Below are positions 18,283-26,452 of a DNA stretch of 64,000 nucleotides, piece by piece. Under the pieces are notes generated by a model. The model ran no database searches, was not told where the DNA came from, and saw only the letters and a list, made by a program, of their open reading frames with translations. Origin of the DNA: an uncultured Chitinophagaceae bacterium (GTDB lineage Bacteria > Bacteroidota > Bacteroidia > Chitinophagales > Chitinophagaceae). A program made the translations under genes and the position numbers. The stretch is from contig CAITVK010000053.1 in NCBI GenBank assembly GCA_903895845.1, positions 62,001 through 126,000 of the forward strand, read 5' to 3'. The number at the start of each line of letters is the position of its first letter. Position 1 is the stretch's first letter.

Positions 18283-21009
18283 ATGGAATTAAGCAAGAAT
18301 TTTGAACCGTCAATAGTAGATAGTAAGTGGTATGAGCATTGGTTGCAGAAAGATTATTTCAGCAGTAAACCCGATGGTAGGGAGTCGTTCACTGTAGTGA
18401 TTCCTCCTCCAAATGTTACAGGGGTGCTGCACATGGGGCATTGTTTGAACAATACTATCCAAGACATACTGGTGCGTAGGGCAAGGATGCAAGGCAAGAA
18501 TGCTTGTTGGGTACCAGGTACTGACCACGCTTCCATAGCCACCGAAGCCAAAGTGGTAGGTATGTTGCGCGAAAGAGGAATTGCTAAGTCTTCCTTGTCG
18601 CGAGACGAATTTCTAGGCTACGCATGGGAATGGAAAGAGAAGTATGGTGGAATCATTCTACAGCAGTTGAAGAAGATTGGCTGTAGTCTCGATTGGAAGC
18701 GGACTTCTTTTACAATGGATGCCGACTATTACAAATCGGTCATTGATATTTTCATCAATCTACACGAAAAAGGAATCATTTATCGTGGATTGAGAATGGT
18801 GAATTGGGATCCTGTTGGAAAGACCGCCCTTAGTGATGAGGAAGTAATCTTTAAGGATATTGACAGCAAATTATACTACGTTAAATATCCTTTGGCAGAC
18901 ACCCCTTCAGGGGATGGGGGCTACATGATGGTTGCCACCACACGTCCCGAAACTATCTTGGGGGATGTGGCTATTTGCGTGAATCCAAATGACGAACGTT
19001 ATAAAGCATGGATTGGAAAGGAAGTGATTGTGCCTCTCATCAACCGTAAAATTCCAATCATCGCAGATGAATACGTGGACGCTGAGTTTGGTACGGGTGC
19101 ATTGAAAATTACACCTGCACACGACAAGAATGATAATGAAATTGGACGTAAGCATCACCTCAAAACAATAGATACCCTCGATGCGGAAGGTAAGTTTGTA
19201 GCAGATGGGTTGATGGAAGAGAACCCTTCTGATTTAGTGCTTTCCTACATTGGTGTGGATCGATTTGTTTTGAGAAAAAAGATTGTAGAAGACATTGCGG
19301 CATTAGGTCAGATAGAAAAAATTGAAGACTATAAAGGGCAGGTTGGTACAAGTGAAAGAACGGGGGCGGTAATAGAATCGAGATTGAGTCTTCAATGGTT
19401 TATGGATATGAAAGGGTTTATCAATAAGAACCCCGAAGTATTGTCTGCTGTGATGAGCGATGAAATAACCTTTCATCCTGCCAAAACAAAGAATACCTAC
19501 AAACATTGGTTGGAGAATATCAAAGATTGGTGTATCAGCCGTCAGTTGTGGTGGGGCCAAAGGATACCTGCTTGGTATGATGCAAAAGGCAATGTGTTTG
19601 TTGCTAAAACTGCAGCGGAAGCATTGGCTAAAGCACAATCGAGTAATCCAGATTTGACCATTAATGACTTGTTTCAAGACGAAGATGTATTGGATACCTG
19701 GTTCTCTTCTTGGTTGTGGCCGATAGAAGTATTTAAGGGTATCAGTAACCCTGATAATGAAGAAATCAACTACTATTATCCAACGACTACCTTGGTAACA
19801 GGTCAGGATATCATTTTCTTTTGGGTGGCTAGAATGATAATGGCTGGATACGAATTCAAGCATCAGCTGCCATTTAAAGATGTGTATTTCACCGGAATGG
19901 TGCGCGACAAGCAAGGCAGGAAGATGAGTAAACAATTGGGTAACTCTCCCGATTTGTTAGGTTTGATAGAACAATATGGTGCCGATGCAGTGCGCTTTGG
20001 AATTATGATTGCATCGCCTGCTGGTAATGATTTATTATTTGATGAATCTTCCTTGGAACAAGGAAGAAATTTTAATAACAAACTTTGGAATGCCCTGAAG
20101 TTGGTGAAGATGTGGGAAGGAAGGCAAGAAGAAGGTAATAAGTTGGAAGCGATAAGTAATAAGTCAGAAAAAGATTCTTTACCTACAACTTATAACTTAC
20201 AACTTGCGACTCCTTTTCCTATTGACTGGTTCTCTTCTCGCCTTAATCAAGTGAAAACTGAAGTGGAGGTTTTGATGGGACAATACAAGTTGAGCGAAGC
20301 GTTGAAGACCATCTATTCGTTGGTTTGGGATGATTTCTGTAGTTGGTATCTGGAATGGGTAAAGCCTGGCTTCGAACAACCAATCAGTAAGGAGGTCTAT
20401 GAAAAGACAGTTGGCTTCTTCGAAGAATTAATGCAACTGATTCATCCTTTTGTGCCGTTTGTTTCTGAAGAGATTTATCATCTTTTAAAAGAACAAACCG
20501 ATGATTTGTGTGTGAAAATTAATCAGCCGATTGGCGAAATTGATGCTGACACTCTACAACAAGGTGAATTATTAAAACAAGTAATTACTGCGCTTCGTGA
20601 TGCACGTGTTAAGAACCAGATTAAACCGAAGGAGACTATCAAATTGCATATTCAAACGGCGGAGACTGCTAATTACAAAGCAATTGAATCTATTCTTTCA
20701 AAGCAAGTAAATGCGGATACCATCACCTTCACAGATGCTACTGTTGCCAACACCATTGTAGTGGCTGTTGAGCGGGATAAATTCTACATTGAAAGTGAAA
20801 AGGAACTGGATACAACCGCTTTGAAGCAGGAGTTGTTGAAAGATCTGGCACATCAAAAAGGGTTCCTTGAGTCTGTATTAAAGAAGTTGGGTAACGAACG
20901 TTTTGTGCAAAATGCCCGACCAGAAGTAATTGAACTAGAACGTAAAAAACAAGCAGATGCTGAAGCAAGAATCAAGACGATTGAAGAGAGTCTCGCAAAT
21001 ATTAAATAG
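18283..21009 (+). CDS. valS: Valyl-tRNA synthetase
   Basis: Charges tRNA-Val. 908 residues, class Ia: the HIGH-type motif in PPPNVTGVLHMGH near residue 46, the editing domain in the middle, WWGQRIPAW, the KMSKS motif as GRKMSKQLGNS near 548, an anticodon-binding domain and a C-terminal coiled coil (TALKQELLKDLAHQKGFLESV onwards). A linker between LVKMWE and PIDWF (bases 20116-20223) looks about 20 residues longer than in relatives I remember and is encoded by TAAGT-rich, self-complementary DNA like the intergenic spacers. Confidence 0.97.
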   Translation: MELSKNFEPSIVDSKWYEHWLQKDYFSSKPDGRESFTVVIPPPNVTGVLHMGHCLNNTIQDILVRRARMQGKNACWVPGTDHASIATEAKVVGMLRERGIAKSSLSRDEFLGYAWEWKEKYGGIILQQLKKIGCSLDWKRTSFTMDADYYKSVIDIFINLHEKGIIYRGLRMVNWDPVGKTALSDEEVIFKDIDSKLYYVKYPLADTPSGDGGYMMVATTRPETILGDVAICVNPNDERYKAWIGKEVIVPLINRKIPIIADEYVDAEFGTGALKITPAHDKNDNEIGRKHHLKTIDTLDAEGKFVADGLMEENPSDLVLSYIGVDRFVLRKKIVEDIAALGQIEKIEDYKGQVGTSERTGAVIESRLSLQWFMDMKGFINKNPEVLSAVMSDEITFHPAKTKNTYKHWLENIKDWCISRQLWWGQRIPAWYDAKGNVFVAKTAAEALAKAQSSNPDLTINDLFQDEDVLDTWFSSWLWPIEVFKGISNPDNEEINYYYPTTTLVTGQDIIFFWVARMIMAGYEFKHQLPFKDVYFTGMVRDKQGRKMSKQLGNSPDLLGLIEQYGADAVRFGIMIASPAGNDLLFDESSLEQGRNFNNKLWNALKLVKMWEGRQEEGNKLEAISNKSEKDSLPTTYNLQLATPFPIDWFSSRLNQVKTEVEVLMGQYKLSEALKTIYSLVWDDFCSWYLEWVKPGFEQPISKEVYEKTVGFFEELMQLIHPFVPFVSEEIYHLLKEQTDDLCVKINQPIGEIDADTLQQGELLKQVITALRDARVKNQIKPKETIKLHIQTAETANYKAIESILSKQVNADTITFTDATVANTIVVAVERDKFYIESEKELDTTALKQELLKDLAHQKGFLESVLKKLGNERFVQNARPEVIELERKKQADAEARIKTIEESLANIK
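20133..20214. repeat. Spacer-like palindromic segment inside valS
   Basis: The + strand left part contains repeated TAAGT words (20139-20164) and the right part (20184-20208) contains ACTTATAACTTACAACTTG, whose complement is again TAAGT words. The arms are separated by about 20 bases. The same vocabulary is used by AT-rich intergenic spacers elsewhere. Here it is translated in frame (roughly NKLEAISNKSEKDSL then PTTYNLQLAT). Confidence 0.55.
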
Positions 21010-21619
21010 CCCCTCCGCCCCTAAAGGAGGACTAGTAGGTGCAACTCTTGCAGTTATCCTCATATTGATAAATGCAAATCTATTTGCCCAATCGGGCGAA
21101 GTAAATCTGTTGCAGCACATCAATCCAACAAATCCATCCTCAAAGGTTTGGCAGTTGGCTACCTCTTCTGCCTATCCTGTTGCGGTGGGTGTTCCCGCAG
21201 GGATATTGGTGGCTGGGTATCTACAACATGACAAGGATTTGAAATTGAAAGGATGGAAGATAGTGGGAGCTTTGGCTATTAACACCGTTATTGCAGAAGG
21301 GTTGAAAATTACAGTAAATAGGGAGCGACCCTATCAGCAATATCCGTTGTTGATTCATCCTTACGATGCGAGCGAAAAGGGGCAATCTTTCCCATCGGGA
21401 CATACTTCTGAAGTGTTTGCAATGGCAGCGTCCTTATCTATCGAGTGTAAGAAATGGTATGTGGTGCTACCTGCGTATGGCTATGCAACTGCCGTTGGAT
21501 ATTCACGGTTGTATTTGGGCGAACATTATCCAACAGATGTATTGGCAGGTGCGGCGATTGGTGTGGGAAGTGCCTACTTGAGTAATTGGCTTCAACGCAA
21601 GTTTTTTAAAGTTAAATAA
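20957..21619 (+). CDS. PAP2 family phosphatase
   Basis: A 220-residue membrane phosphatase of the phosphatidic acid phosphatase type 2 family. Motifs: KITVNRERPYQ (KxxxxxxRP), FPSGHTSEVFA (PSGH) and SRLYLGEHYPTDVLAG (SRxxxxxHxxxD), all intact. Likely substrate is undecaprenyl pyrophosphate or a lipid phosphate. The only ATG in frame is inside the end of valS (53-bp overlap), giving a basic start then a GC-rich hairpin-derived SPSAPKGGLVG stretch before the hydrophobic ILILINANLFAQ signal. The true start may therefore be non-ATG near 21040. Confidence 0.82.
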   Translation: MLKQESRRLKRVSQILNSPSAPKGGLVGATLAVILILINANLFAQSGEVNLLQHINPTNPSSKVWQLATSSAYPVAVGVPAGILVAGYLQHDKDLKLKGWKIVGALAINTVIAEGLKITVNRERPYQQYPLLIHPYDASEKGQSFPSGHTSEVFAMAASLSIECKKWYVVLPAYGYATAVGYSRLYLGEHYPTDVLAGAAIGVGSAYLSNWLQRKFFKVK

Positions 21620-21628
21620 TATAGCTCG

Positions 21629-22141
21629 ATGAAAACCCCTCAATCTGCCATCGAAATAAGAAAAGCTGTTCACGCAGACATCCCTTCCATTCAGGACATC
21701 GCTGAAGTTACCTGGCCTGTTGCTTATGGTACTATCATTACCCCAAAGCAAATTCGGTACATGCTGGACAACAGGTATAACAATGATGTTATTGAGAAAG
21801 AGATGTTTTTGGGCGATACCTACCTGATGGCTGAAATGGAGGGTGTTGCCATTGGCTATGCCTGTGTGAAAGCCAGAGAAAATGGGGTGTATAAACTGGA
21901 TAAACTCTACGTGAATCCTGACAAACAAAAAACAGGTGCTGGAAAAGCCCTTTTGCAAGCGGTGATAAAACTAATTATCGACTCGAGGGGCAGAGAATTG
22001 ATTTTGCAAGTGAACAGAAAGAATCCTGCTGTTGGCTTTTATACTAAGATGGGCTTCGTTATTGCCAGAGAGGAAGATTTTAGTATTGGTAACGGCTATT
22101 ATATGAAGGATTATGTGATGTCATTACTTTTGAATAATTAA
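21629..22141 (+). CDS. GNAT family N-acetyltransferase
   Basis: A 170-residue GNAT protein. Core seen as AIGYACVKARENGVYKLDKLYVNPDKQKTGAGKALLQAVI, with the acetyl-CoA loop QKTGAG, and LQVNRKNPAVGFYTKMGFV at the C-terminal end, resembling RimI-like or small-molecule acetyltransferases. Starts 10 bp after the PAP2 stop, so perhaps co-transcribed. Substrate unknown. Confidence 0.85.
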   Translation: MKTPQSAIEIRKAVHADIPSIQDIAEVTWPVAYGTIITPKQIRYMLDNRYNNDVIEKEMFLGDTYLMAEMEGVAIGYACVKARENGVYKLDKLYVNPDKQKTGAGKALLQAVIKLIIDSRGRELILQVNRKNPAVGFYTKMGFVIAREEDFSIGNGYYMKDYVMSLLLNN

Positions 22142-22241
22142 TTGGAATCAACAATTTGGAAAGGGTAGAGAAGTATCTTTGTGCCTCTTAAAAGTGAAAA
22201 ACTTATATCCTTCTTCTAGACTAGTAAATAACATACAAATT

Positions 22242-22874
22242 TTACGAATCGGGCGAAACCAATTTCACTTCTGACAGCCCACTGAATGAGTAACGACGAC
22301 CTGTCTTTAATTCCACACACTCATAGCGCTTACGTCTTTTGCCGACCTTCAGAAATTGTCGACCATTGTCTGTAATAAAATGGGCACCATCAGGTACTTT
22401 ATCTACAATAGTATATCCCGGGCGCAACTGTTGGCTATAATTGCGTAGCACCATCAATAGTTCTGTTTCACCATTGGCAGTTGCAGAAGGATTTTTGATA
22501 GACTTCTGTAACGCCTTCTCTATATCAGCAGGAAAAACTTTCTTGCTCACAAAATCCTGTAGTAACAAGCTGTAATAGTTTTTCCACTCGATGCCGTGTG
22601 GTTCTACCCTGTTTTTGTATTGTTCAAATGTGAAAAGATGTGCCAGTTCATGCAGAAAAGTAATCAGGAACTCGTACTTATTCAGGTTGCCATTGATGCT
22701 GATCTTGTGGTTGTCCCATCCTGCTGCATGACGATAATCTCCCAAAACACTCCTTCGTTTGCGGGTGACAGTGAGGTGTATTTTGTATTGATGAATATAG
22801 TTAACTACAGGCTCAAACGTATTGTCTGGCAAGTAGGCAGCAAGTGCATGCATGGGATGTTCTGTAATGGGCAT
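22242..22874 (-). CDS. SprT-like zinc metalloprotease-domain protein
   Basis: A 210-residue protein with the zincin motif HELAHLFTFEQ near residue 70, followed by the third ligand region EPHGIEWKNYY, as in SprT/Spartan-like proteins. The C-terminal part (GAHFITDNGRQFLKVGKRRKRYECVE) is a small beta domain. The role may be protease-like, but bacterial SprT members are poorly characterised. Its start codon overlaps the stop of the upstream membrane gene (TAATG), indicating translational coupling. Confidence 0.78.
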   Translation of the reverse strand: MPITEHPMHALAAYLPDNTFEPVVNYIHQYKIHLTVTRKRRSVLGDYRHAAGWDNHKISINGNLNKYEFLITFLHELAHLFTFEQYKNRVEPHGIEWKNYYSLLLQDFVSKKVFPADIEKALQKSIKNPSATANGETELLMVLRNYSQQLRPGYTIVDKVPDGAHFITDNGRQFLKVGKRRKRYECVELKTGRRYSFSGLSEVKLVSPDS

Positions 22875-23269
22875 TACTGTTTTTTATTCAATAACAAAGC
22901 GGTCTTTACATCCAAAATAGTATAAATGATATAAAGAAACATCGTGGTGAATATAGCAAGTACGCTTTTGTCTTTACCTACAATCACTAAATAAATGGCA
23001 GTAGCAATGCCCAATACAACCAGTTTTAGAACTGTGCTTCCCATTACGCTATTTGTAAAAACATAAGGGCTAGGGCTTTTAATTGCTTTCAGGTGCATCC
23101 AGGTAGTTAGGGCGGAAAGCGCATAGAGCAGCGCGTTTCCAACTACAACAACCCGATGACTGATGCCTAAGTTGTCCCAAAAACGAGGTGCAGCCATGAA
23201 GATGACCGTGACGGATGCAAAGACAAAAAGTGTGGGAAATAATAGTTTGCCGTAGTCGTGTTTAATCAT
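22874..23269 (-). CDS. Four-helix membrane protein of the ATP-synthase-leader type
   Basis: A 131-residue protein with about four transmembrane helices and no charged catalytic motif. In many Bacteroidota a protein of this size follows an AtpZ-type gene and precedes atpB, and the same order up to this gene is seen here, 9 bp after the AtpZ-like gene. Here the ATP synthase genes do not follow; a SprT-like gene does. Function unknown; an assembly or ion-related role with F-ATPase is conjecture. Confidence 0.6.
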   Translation of the reverse strand: MIKHDYGKLLFPTLFVFASVTVIFMAAPRFWDNLGISHRVVVVGNALLYALSALTTWMHLKAIKSPSPYVFTNSVMGSTVLKLVVLGIATAIYLVIVGKDKSVLAIFTTMFLYIIYTILDVKTALLLNKKQ

Positions 23270-23278
23270 TAATTTAAA

Positions 23279-23452
23279 TTATTTCGAAGTGTCTTTTATT
23301 ATCTTGATGATTGTGCCTGTCAATATAAACAAGGGTAATACCCAAACAAATATGGGGGTGGATTTAATCAGATGTTTGTCTAACCACAAGCCCGCATACA
23401 CCGATAGCCCTAAGCTAACCAATAATTGTGATGTAAGACCAGCGTACTTCAT
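23279..23452 (-). CDS. AtpZ/AtpI-like small membrane protein
   Basis: A 57-residue protein found by direct translation: MKYAGLTSQLLVSLGLSVYA at the start, then a WLDKHL turn, a second helix IFVWVLPLFILTGTIIKIIK and a lysine-rich end. This is the two-helix AtpZ pattern (hydrophobic helix, GxWLDKxL-type turn, helix). AtpZ homologues sit before the F0 genes and are linked to divalent cation transport or c-ring assembly. Here it is separated from any visible ATP synthase gene. Confidence 0.72.
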   Translation of the reverse strand: MKYAGLTSQLLVSLGLSVYAGLWLDKHLIKSTPIFVWVLPLFILTGTIIKIIKDTSK

Positions 23453-23460
23453 GTTTTTTT

Positions 23461-23577
23461 ACAATTGATAATTATTAATTGATAATGGATAATTGACAGT
23501 TGATAATGATACTCTCTGAATGTCTTTACTTCAATACCTATCTTAATTATCAATTATTAAGTATCAATTAATCATTA
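23461..23577. repeat. AT-rich self-complementary spacer
   Basis: Words such as TTGATAATTATTAATTGATAA on one side and TTAATTATCAATTATTAAG on the other form an interrupted inverted repeat. The stop codon of the upstream gene (23568) lies inside it. Confidence 0.6.
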
Positions 23578-23963
23578 GTAACTTCTGCGTTAGGAATCTT
23601 GATAGCCACAGTATCAAGATTACCAGGTGAAGTGCCATTCAATACTTTCTTAACACCATCAATGTATTGATTGTTGTAATGAATTACTTGTTCTAATGAG
23701 TCTGTTCTAATCTTCAATATCTTAAATTCAGTTTCACTATTGCGGCTACCATATCCGGGAATGTAATATTTCATGGGGGTAAATACAATCAATGCCACGG
23801 TGAGGCTAACCAAAATAACGAATATTGAACTCATCGCAATGTAAACAGATAGTCTATCAAGCTTGAAAGTGATTAGTTCCTCGTAAGTGTCATCATTCAT
23901 TACTACCAATCTGTAGCGATTGCGCAATCTTTTGAATGTTTCAGATGTGTTTAATATTGACAT
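23568..23963 (-). CDS. Short membrane protein resembling the leader of an M23 peptidase
   Basis: 131 residues: a cytoplasmic start (ETFKRLRNRYRLVVMNDDTYEE), one transmembrane helix (about 43-65) and a short periplasmic coiled stretch. The start closely resembles Bacteroidota M23-family peptidases that precede bactofilin and AtpZ, but there is no LytM domain: the frame ends inside an AT-rich repeat. It may be a truncated gene or a naturally short version. The bactofilin gene I would expect next is absent (only 115 bp to the AtpZ-like gene). Confidence 0.6.
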   Translation of the reverse strand: MSILNTSETFKRLRNRYRLVVMNDDTYEELITFKLDRLSVYIAMSSIFVILVSLTVALIVFTPMKYYIPGYGSRNSETEFKILKIRTDSLEQVIHYNNQYIDGVKKVLNGTSPGNLDTVAIKIPNAEVTND

Positions 23964-24322
23964 ACGCTGTAAAATTAACCTTTACAAACCAAATGAAAAA
24001 GATTAATGTGATTTTGAGGTAAACTAATTGTGATTATTTTTTGACAAATTAAATATTCTGTATCACAGGAGCAAGATGCTGTATGACCTGTGCAAAACGG
24101 TAAGTGTATTCTTTGAATACTATCATTTATTAAATATTTACAAGCGTTAATTGTAATTCTCATCGAATTTATTTTACTTTTTAAATCAATATTTGGTCTT
24201 TTCACAGGGATTTATGTACTTCTAATTTTGTTTATCGTACTGTTGGAATGGAAACGGATAGTTCATACTTGTTTATGGAGCTTTCTTGTTTCTCTTTAAA
24301 ACATTTATACGGGTTTCAAATT
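23964..24322. other. Gene-free stretch
   Basis: AT-rich spacer between the divergently oriented ends; it should hold the promoter of the 23963 gene. I see no hairpin or repeat worth naming before the ahcY terminator. Confidence 0.5.
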
Positions 24323-24323
24323 A

Positions 24324-24361
24324 AAATACCCACTGCGAGCTTAATCGCAGTGGGTATTTAT
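24324..24361 (-). terminator. Terminator of ahcY
   Basis: A perfect 15-bp stem (24324-24338 with 24345-24359), 6-nt loop, GC-rich core CCCACTGCGA, with A/T tails on both sides. 32 bp beyond the ahcY stop. Confidence 0.85.
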
Positions 24362-24392
24362 TGTTATTAATTTATCAATCATAATTGATAAA

Positions 24393-25718
24393 TTAATAAC
24401 GGTAAGCGTCAGACTTGAATGGTCCATTCTGAGGGATACCTAGGTAAGCAGCTTGTTCAGGCGTTAATTCATCCAATTCAACACCAATCTTTGCCAAGTG
24501 CAAGCGCGCTACTTTTTCATCCAAATGCTTTGGCAATACATAAACTTTATTTTCGTAAGCCGCACTGTTAGTCCACAATTCAATCTGAGCCAAAGTTTGG
24601 TTACTGAATGAGTTACTCATCACAAAACTTGGGTGACCAGTGGCGCAACCAAGGTTTACTAAACGGCCTTCTGCCAAGATGATTACATCTTTACCTTCAA
24701 TGTTGTATAAATCAACTTGTGGCTTGATGGTATCCTTTGTATGACCATAGTTTGTATTTAACCAAGCCATATCAATTTCTATATCAAAGTGACCGATGTT
24801 ACAAACAATCGCCTTGTCTTTCATTGCACGGAAATGTTTTTCTGTAATCAAATCGCGGCAACCAGAAGCAGTAACAATAATGTCTGCTTCTGCAACAGCT
24901 TTTATCATTGGCTTTACCTCAAAACCATCCATTGCAGCTTGTAAAGCACAAATGGGGTCGATTTCAGTAACGATAACACGGCAACCGGCACCAGCTAAAG
25001 AAGCAGCAGAACCTTTACCAACGTCACCATAACTACCCACAACAGCCACTTTACCAGCCATCATCACATCGGTTGCACGACGGATAGAATCTACCAAGCT
25101 TTCCTTACAACCGTATTTGTTATCGAATTTAGATTTGGTAACTGAATCATTTACATTGATTGCAGGGATGGGCAAGGTGCCATGCGCCATACGCTCATAC
25201 AAACGGTGTACACCAGTAGTAGTTTCTTCGCTGAGACCTTTGATGTTAGCAATCAACTCTGGGTAAGTATCAAAAACCATATTGGTCAAATCGCCACCAT
25301 CATCTAAAATCATGTTCAAGGGACGGTCTGCACCACCAAAAAACAAAGTTTGTTCGATACACCAATCAGCTTCAGCTTGAGATTGACCTTTCCAAGCGAA
25401 AACACCAATGCCAGCAGCAGCAATAGCAGCAGCAGCTTGATCTTGAGTTGAGAAAATGTTGCAAGAACTCCACTTAACTTCAGCACCTAAAGCAACCAAA
25501 GTTTCGATTAATACTGCGGTTTGGATAGTCATGTGCAGACAACCAGCGATTCTTGCACCTTTTAATGGTTGACTAGGACCATATTCGGCACGGATAGCCA
25601 TTAAACCAGGCATTTCGGCTTCTGCCAAACGTATTTCTTTTCTTCCCCACTCAGCAAGGCTGATGTCTGCTACCTTATAAGGCAACGCAAAATTGATAGA
25701 CGATGTTAATGTTGACAT
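24393..25718 (-). CDS. ahcY: Adenosylhomocysteinase
   Basis: Reversibly splits S-adenosylhomocysteine to adenosine and homocysteine, keeping methylation reactions running. 441 residues, normal length. The start has [18 protein letters not shown], substrate residues in [13 protein letters not shown], the NAD site [16 protein letters not shown] and the conserved C-terminal [24 protein letters not shown] ending. Divergent from an Lrp-type regulator, with overlapping promoter matches, so shared control is plausible. Confidence 0.98.
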   Translation of the reverse strand: MSTLTSSINFALPYKVADISLAEWGRKEIRLAEAEMPGLMAIRAEYGPSQPLKGARIAGCLHMTIQTAVLIETLVALGAEVKWSSCNIFSTQDQAAAAIAAAGIGVFAWKGQSQAEADWCIEQTLFFGGADRPLNMILDDGGDLTNMVFDTYPELIANIKGLSEETTTGVHRLYERMAHGTLPIPAINVNDSVTKSKFDNKYGCKESLVDSIRRATDVMMAGKVAVVGSYGDVGKGSAASLAGAGCRVIVTEIDPICALQAAMDGFEVKPMIKAVAEADIIVTASGCRDLITEKHFRAMKDKAIVCNIGHFDIEIDMAWLNTNYGHTKDTIKPQVDLYNIEGKDVIILAEGRLVNLGCATGHPSFVMSNSFSNQTLAQIELWTNSAAYENKVYVLPKHLDEKVARLHLAKIGVELDELTPEQAAYLGIPQNGPFKSDAYRY

Positions 25719-25738
25719 ATTTATTATTATTTAGAATG

Positions 25739-25752
25739 CAAATGTATATTTG
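25739..25752. promoter_or_regulatory. Overlapping divergent -7 elements between ahcY and the Lrp regulator
   Basis: CAAATGTATATTTG: read on the reverse strand it gives TACATTTG (25746-25739), 20 bp before the ahcY start; read forward it gives TATATTTG (25745-25752). The two share the central TA, and the 14-mer is nearly palindromic. Around it lie four related TATTT(G)TAGAAT words (about 25730, 25747, 25780, 25810) that could be regulator sites. Confidence 0.45.
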
Positions 25753-25836
25753 TAGAACAAAATAATATGTTATTGTTATTATTTAGAATAAAATTATACT
25801 ATTTTTCTTATTTGTAGAATATAAATACATTATTAG

Positions 25837-26334
25837 ATGGCAAAAGCACTTGCAAAAGAACAAACAACTACGGAGAATATAAGCATCGATGATAAAGACC
25901 TGGCAATATTGAGTCTATTGCAGCGGAATGCAAAGATGACGGTAAAGGAAATTGCGGATTCGGTGCATCTAAGCACGACTCCGGTGCATGAACGCATTAA
26001 AAGGATGGAGCAAAATGGGGTAATTAAACAATATGCCACCCTTGTTGACCATGCAAAAGTTAAAAAAGGATTAATGGTTATCTGTTATGTGTCTTTGAGG
26101 CAACATGATAAGGTGGAAGGAGCAAAATTTATTCAGCGGATACAGGAAATGAGTGAAGTAATTGAGTGTTATAACATCTCTGGAGAGTTCGATTTTATGC
26201 TAAAAGTAGTTGCCGCAGATATGGACGACTATTATCACTTTCATGTAAATAAATTGAGTCAAGCAGAAAACATAGGGCACGTGCAAAGCGTATTCGTGAT
26301 GGGAATAATCAAGCAGACGCACGTGGTCATTTAA
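25837..26334 (+). CDS. Lrp/AsnC family transcriptional regulator
   Basis: 165 residues: N-terminal winged helix (DKDLAILSLLQRNAKMTVKEIADSVHLSTTPVHERIKRMEQNGVIKQY) and C-terminal ligand-binding RAM domain (VICYVSLRQ, then ECYNISGEFDFMLKV). The family senses amino acids or related metabolites. Its divergent partner ahcY suggests a methionine/homocysteine link, which is inference. Confidence 0.93.
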   Translation: MAKALAKEQTTTENISIDDKDLAILSLLQRNAKMTVKEIADSVHLSTTPVHERIKRMEQNGVIKQYATLVDHAKVKKGLMVICYVSLRQHDKVEGAKFIQRIQEMSEVIECYNISGEFDFMLKVVAADMDDYYHFHVNKLSQAENIGHVQSVFVMGIIKQTHVVI

Positions 26335-26337
26335 AAT

Positions 26338-26442
26338 ATGAACTATGAAATATAAAATATGAATTAAAAAGAAAGCCCATAAACAATCTGTTTATGGGCT
26401 TTAATCTTTTACCAACTAATGAACTCTTATTTCATAGTTCAT
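26338..26442. terminator. Nested bidirectional terminator hairpin
   Basis: Inner perfect 14-bp stem (26372-26385 with 26389-26402, AAAGCCCATAAACA) with a 3-nt loop and T-run; outer perfect 15-bp inverted repeat ATGAACTATGAAATA (26338-26352 with 26428-26442). Lies between the convergent Lrp and phosphorylase genes. Confidence 0.8.
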
Positions 26443-26452
26443 ACTCCTATTT

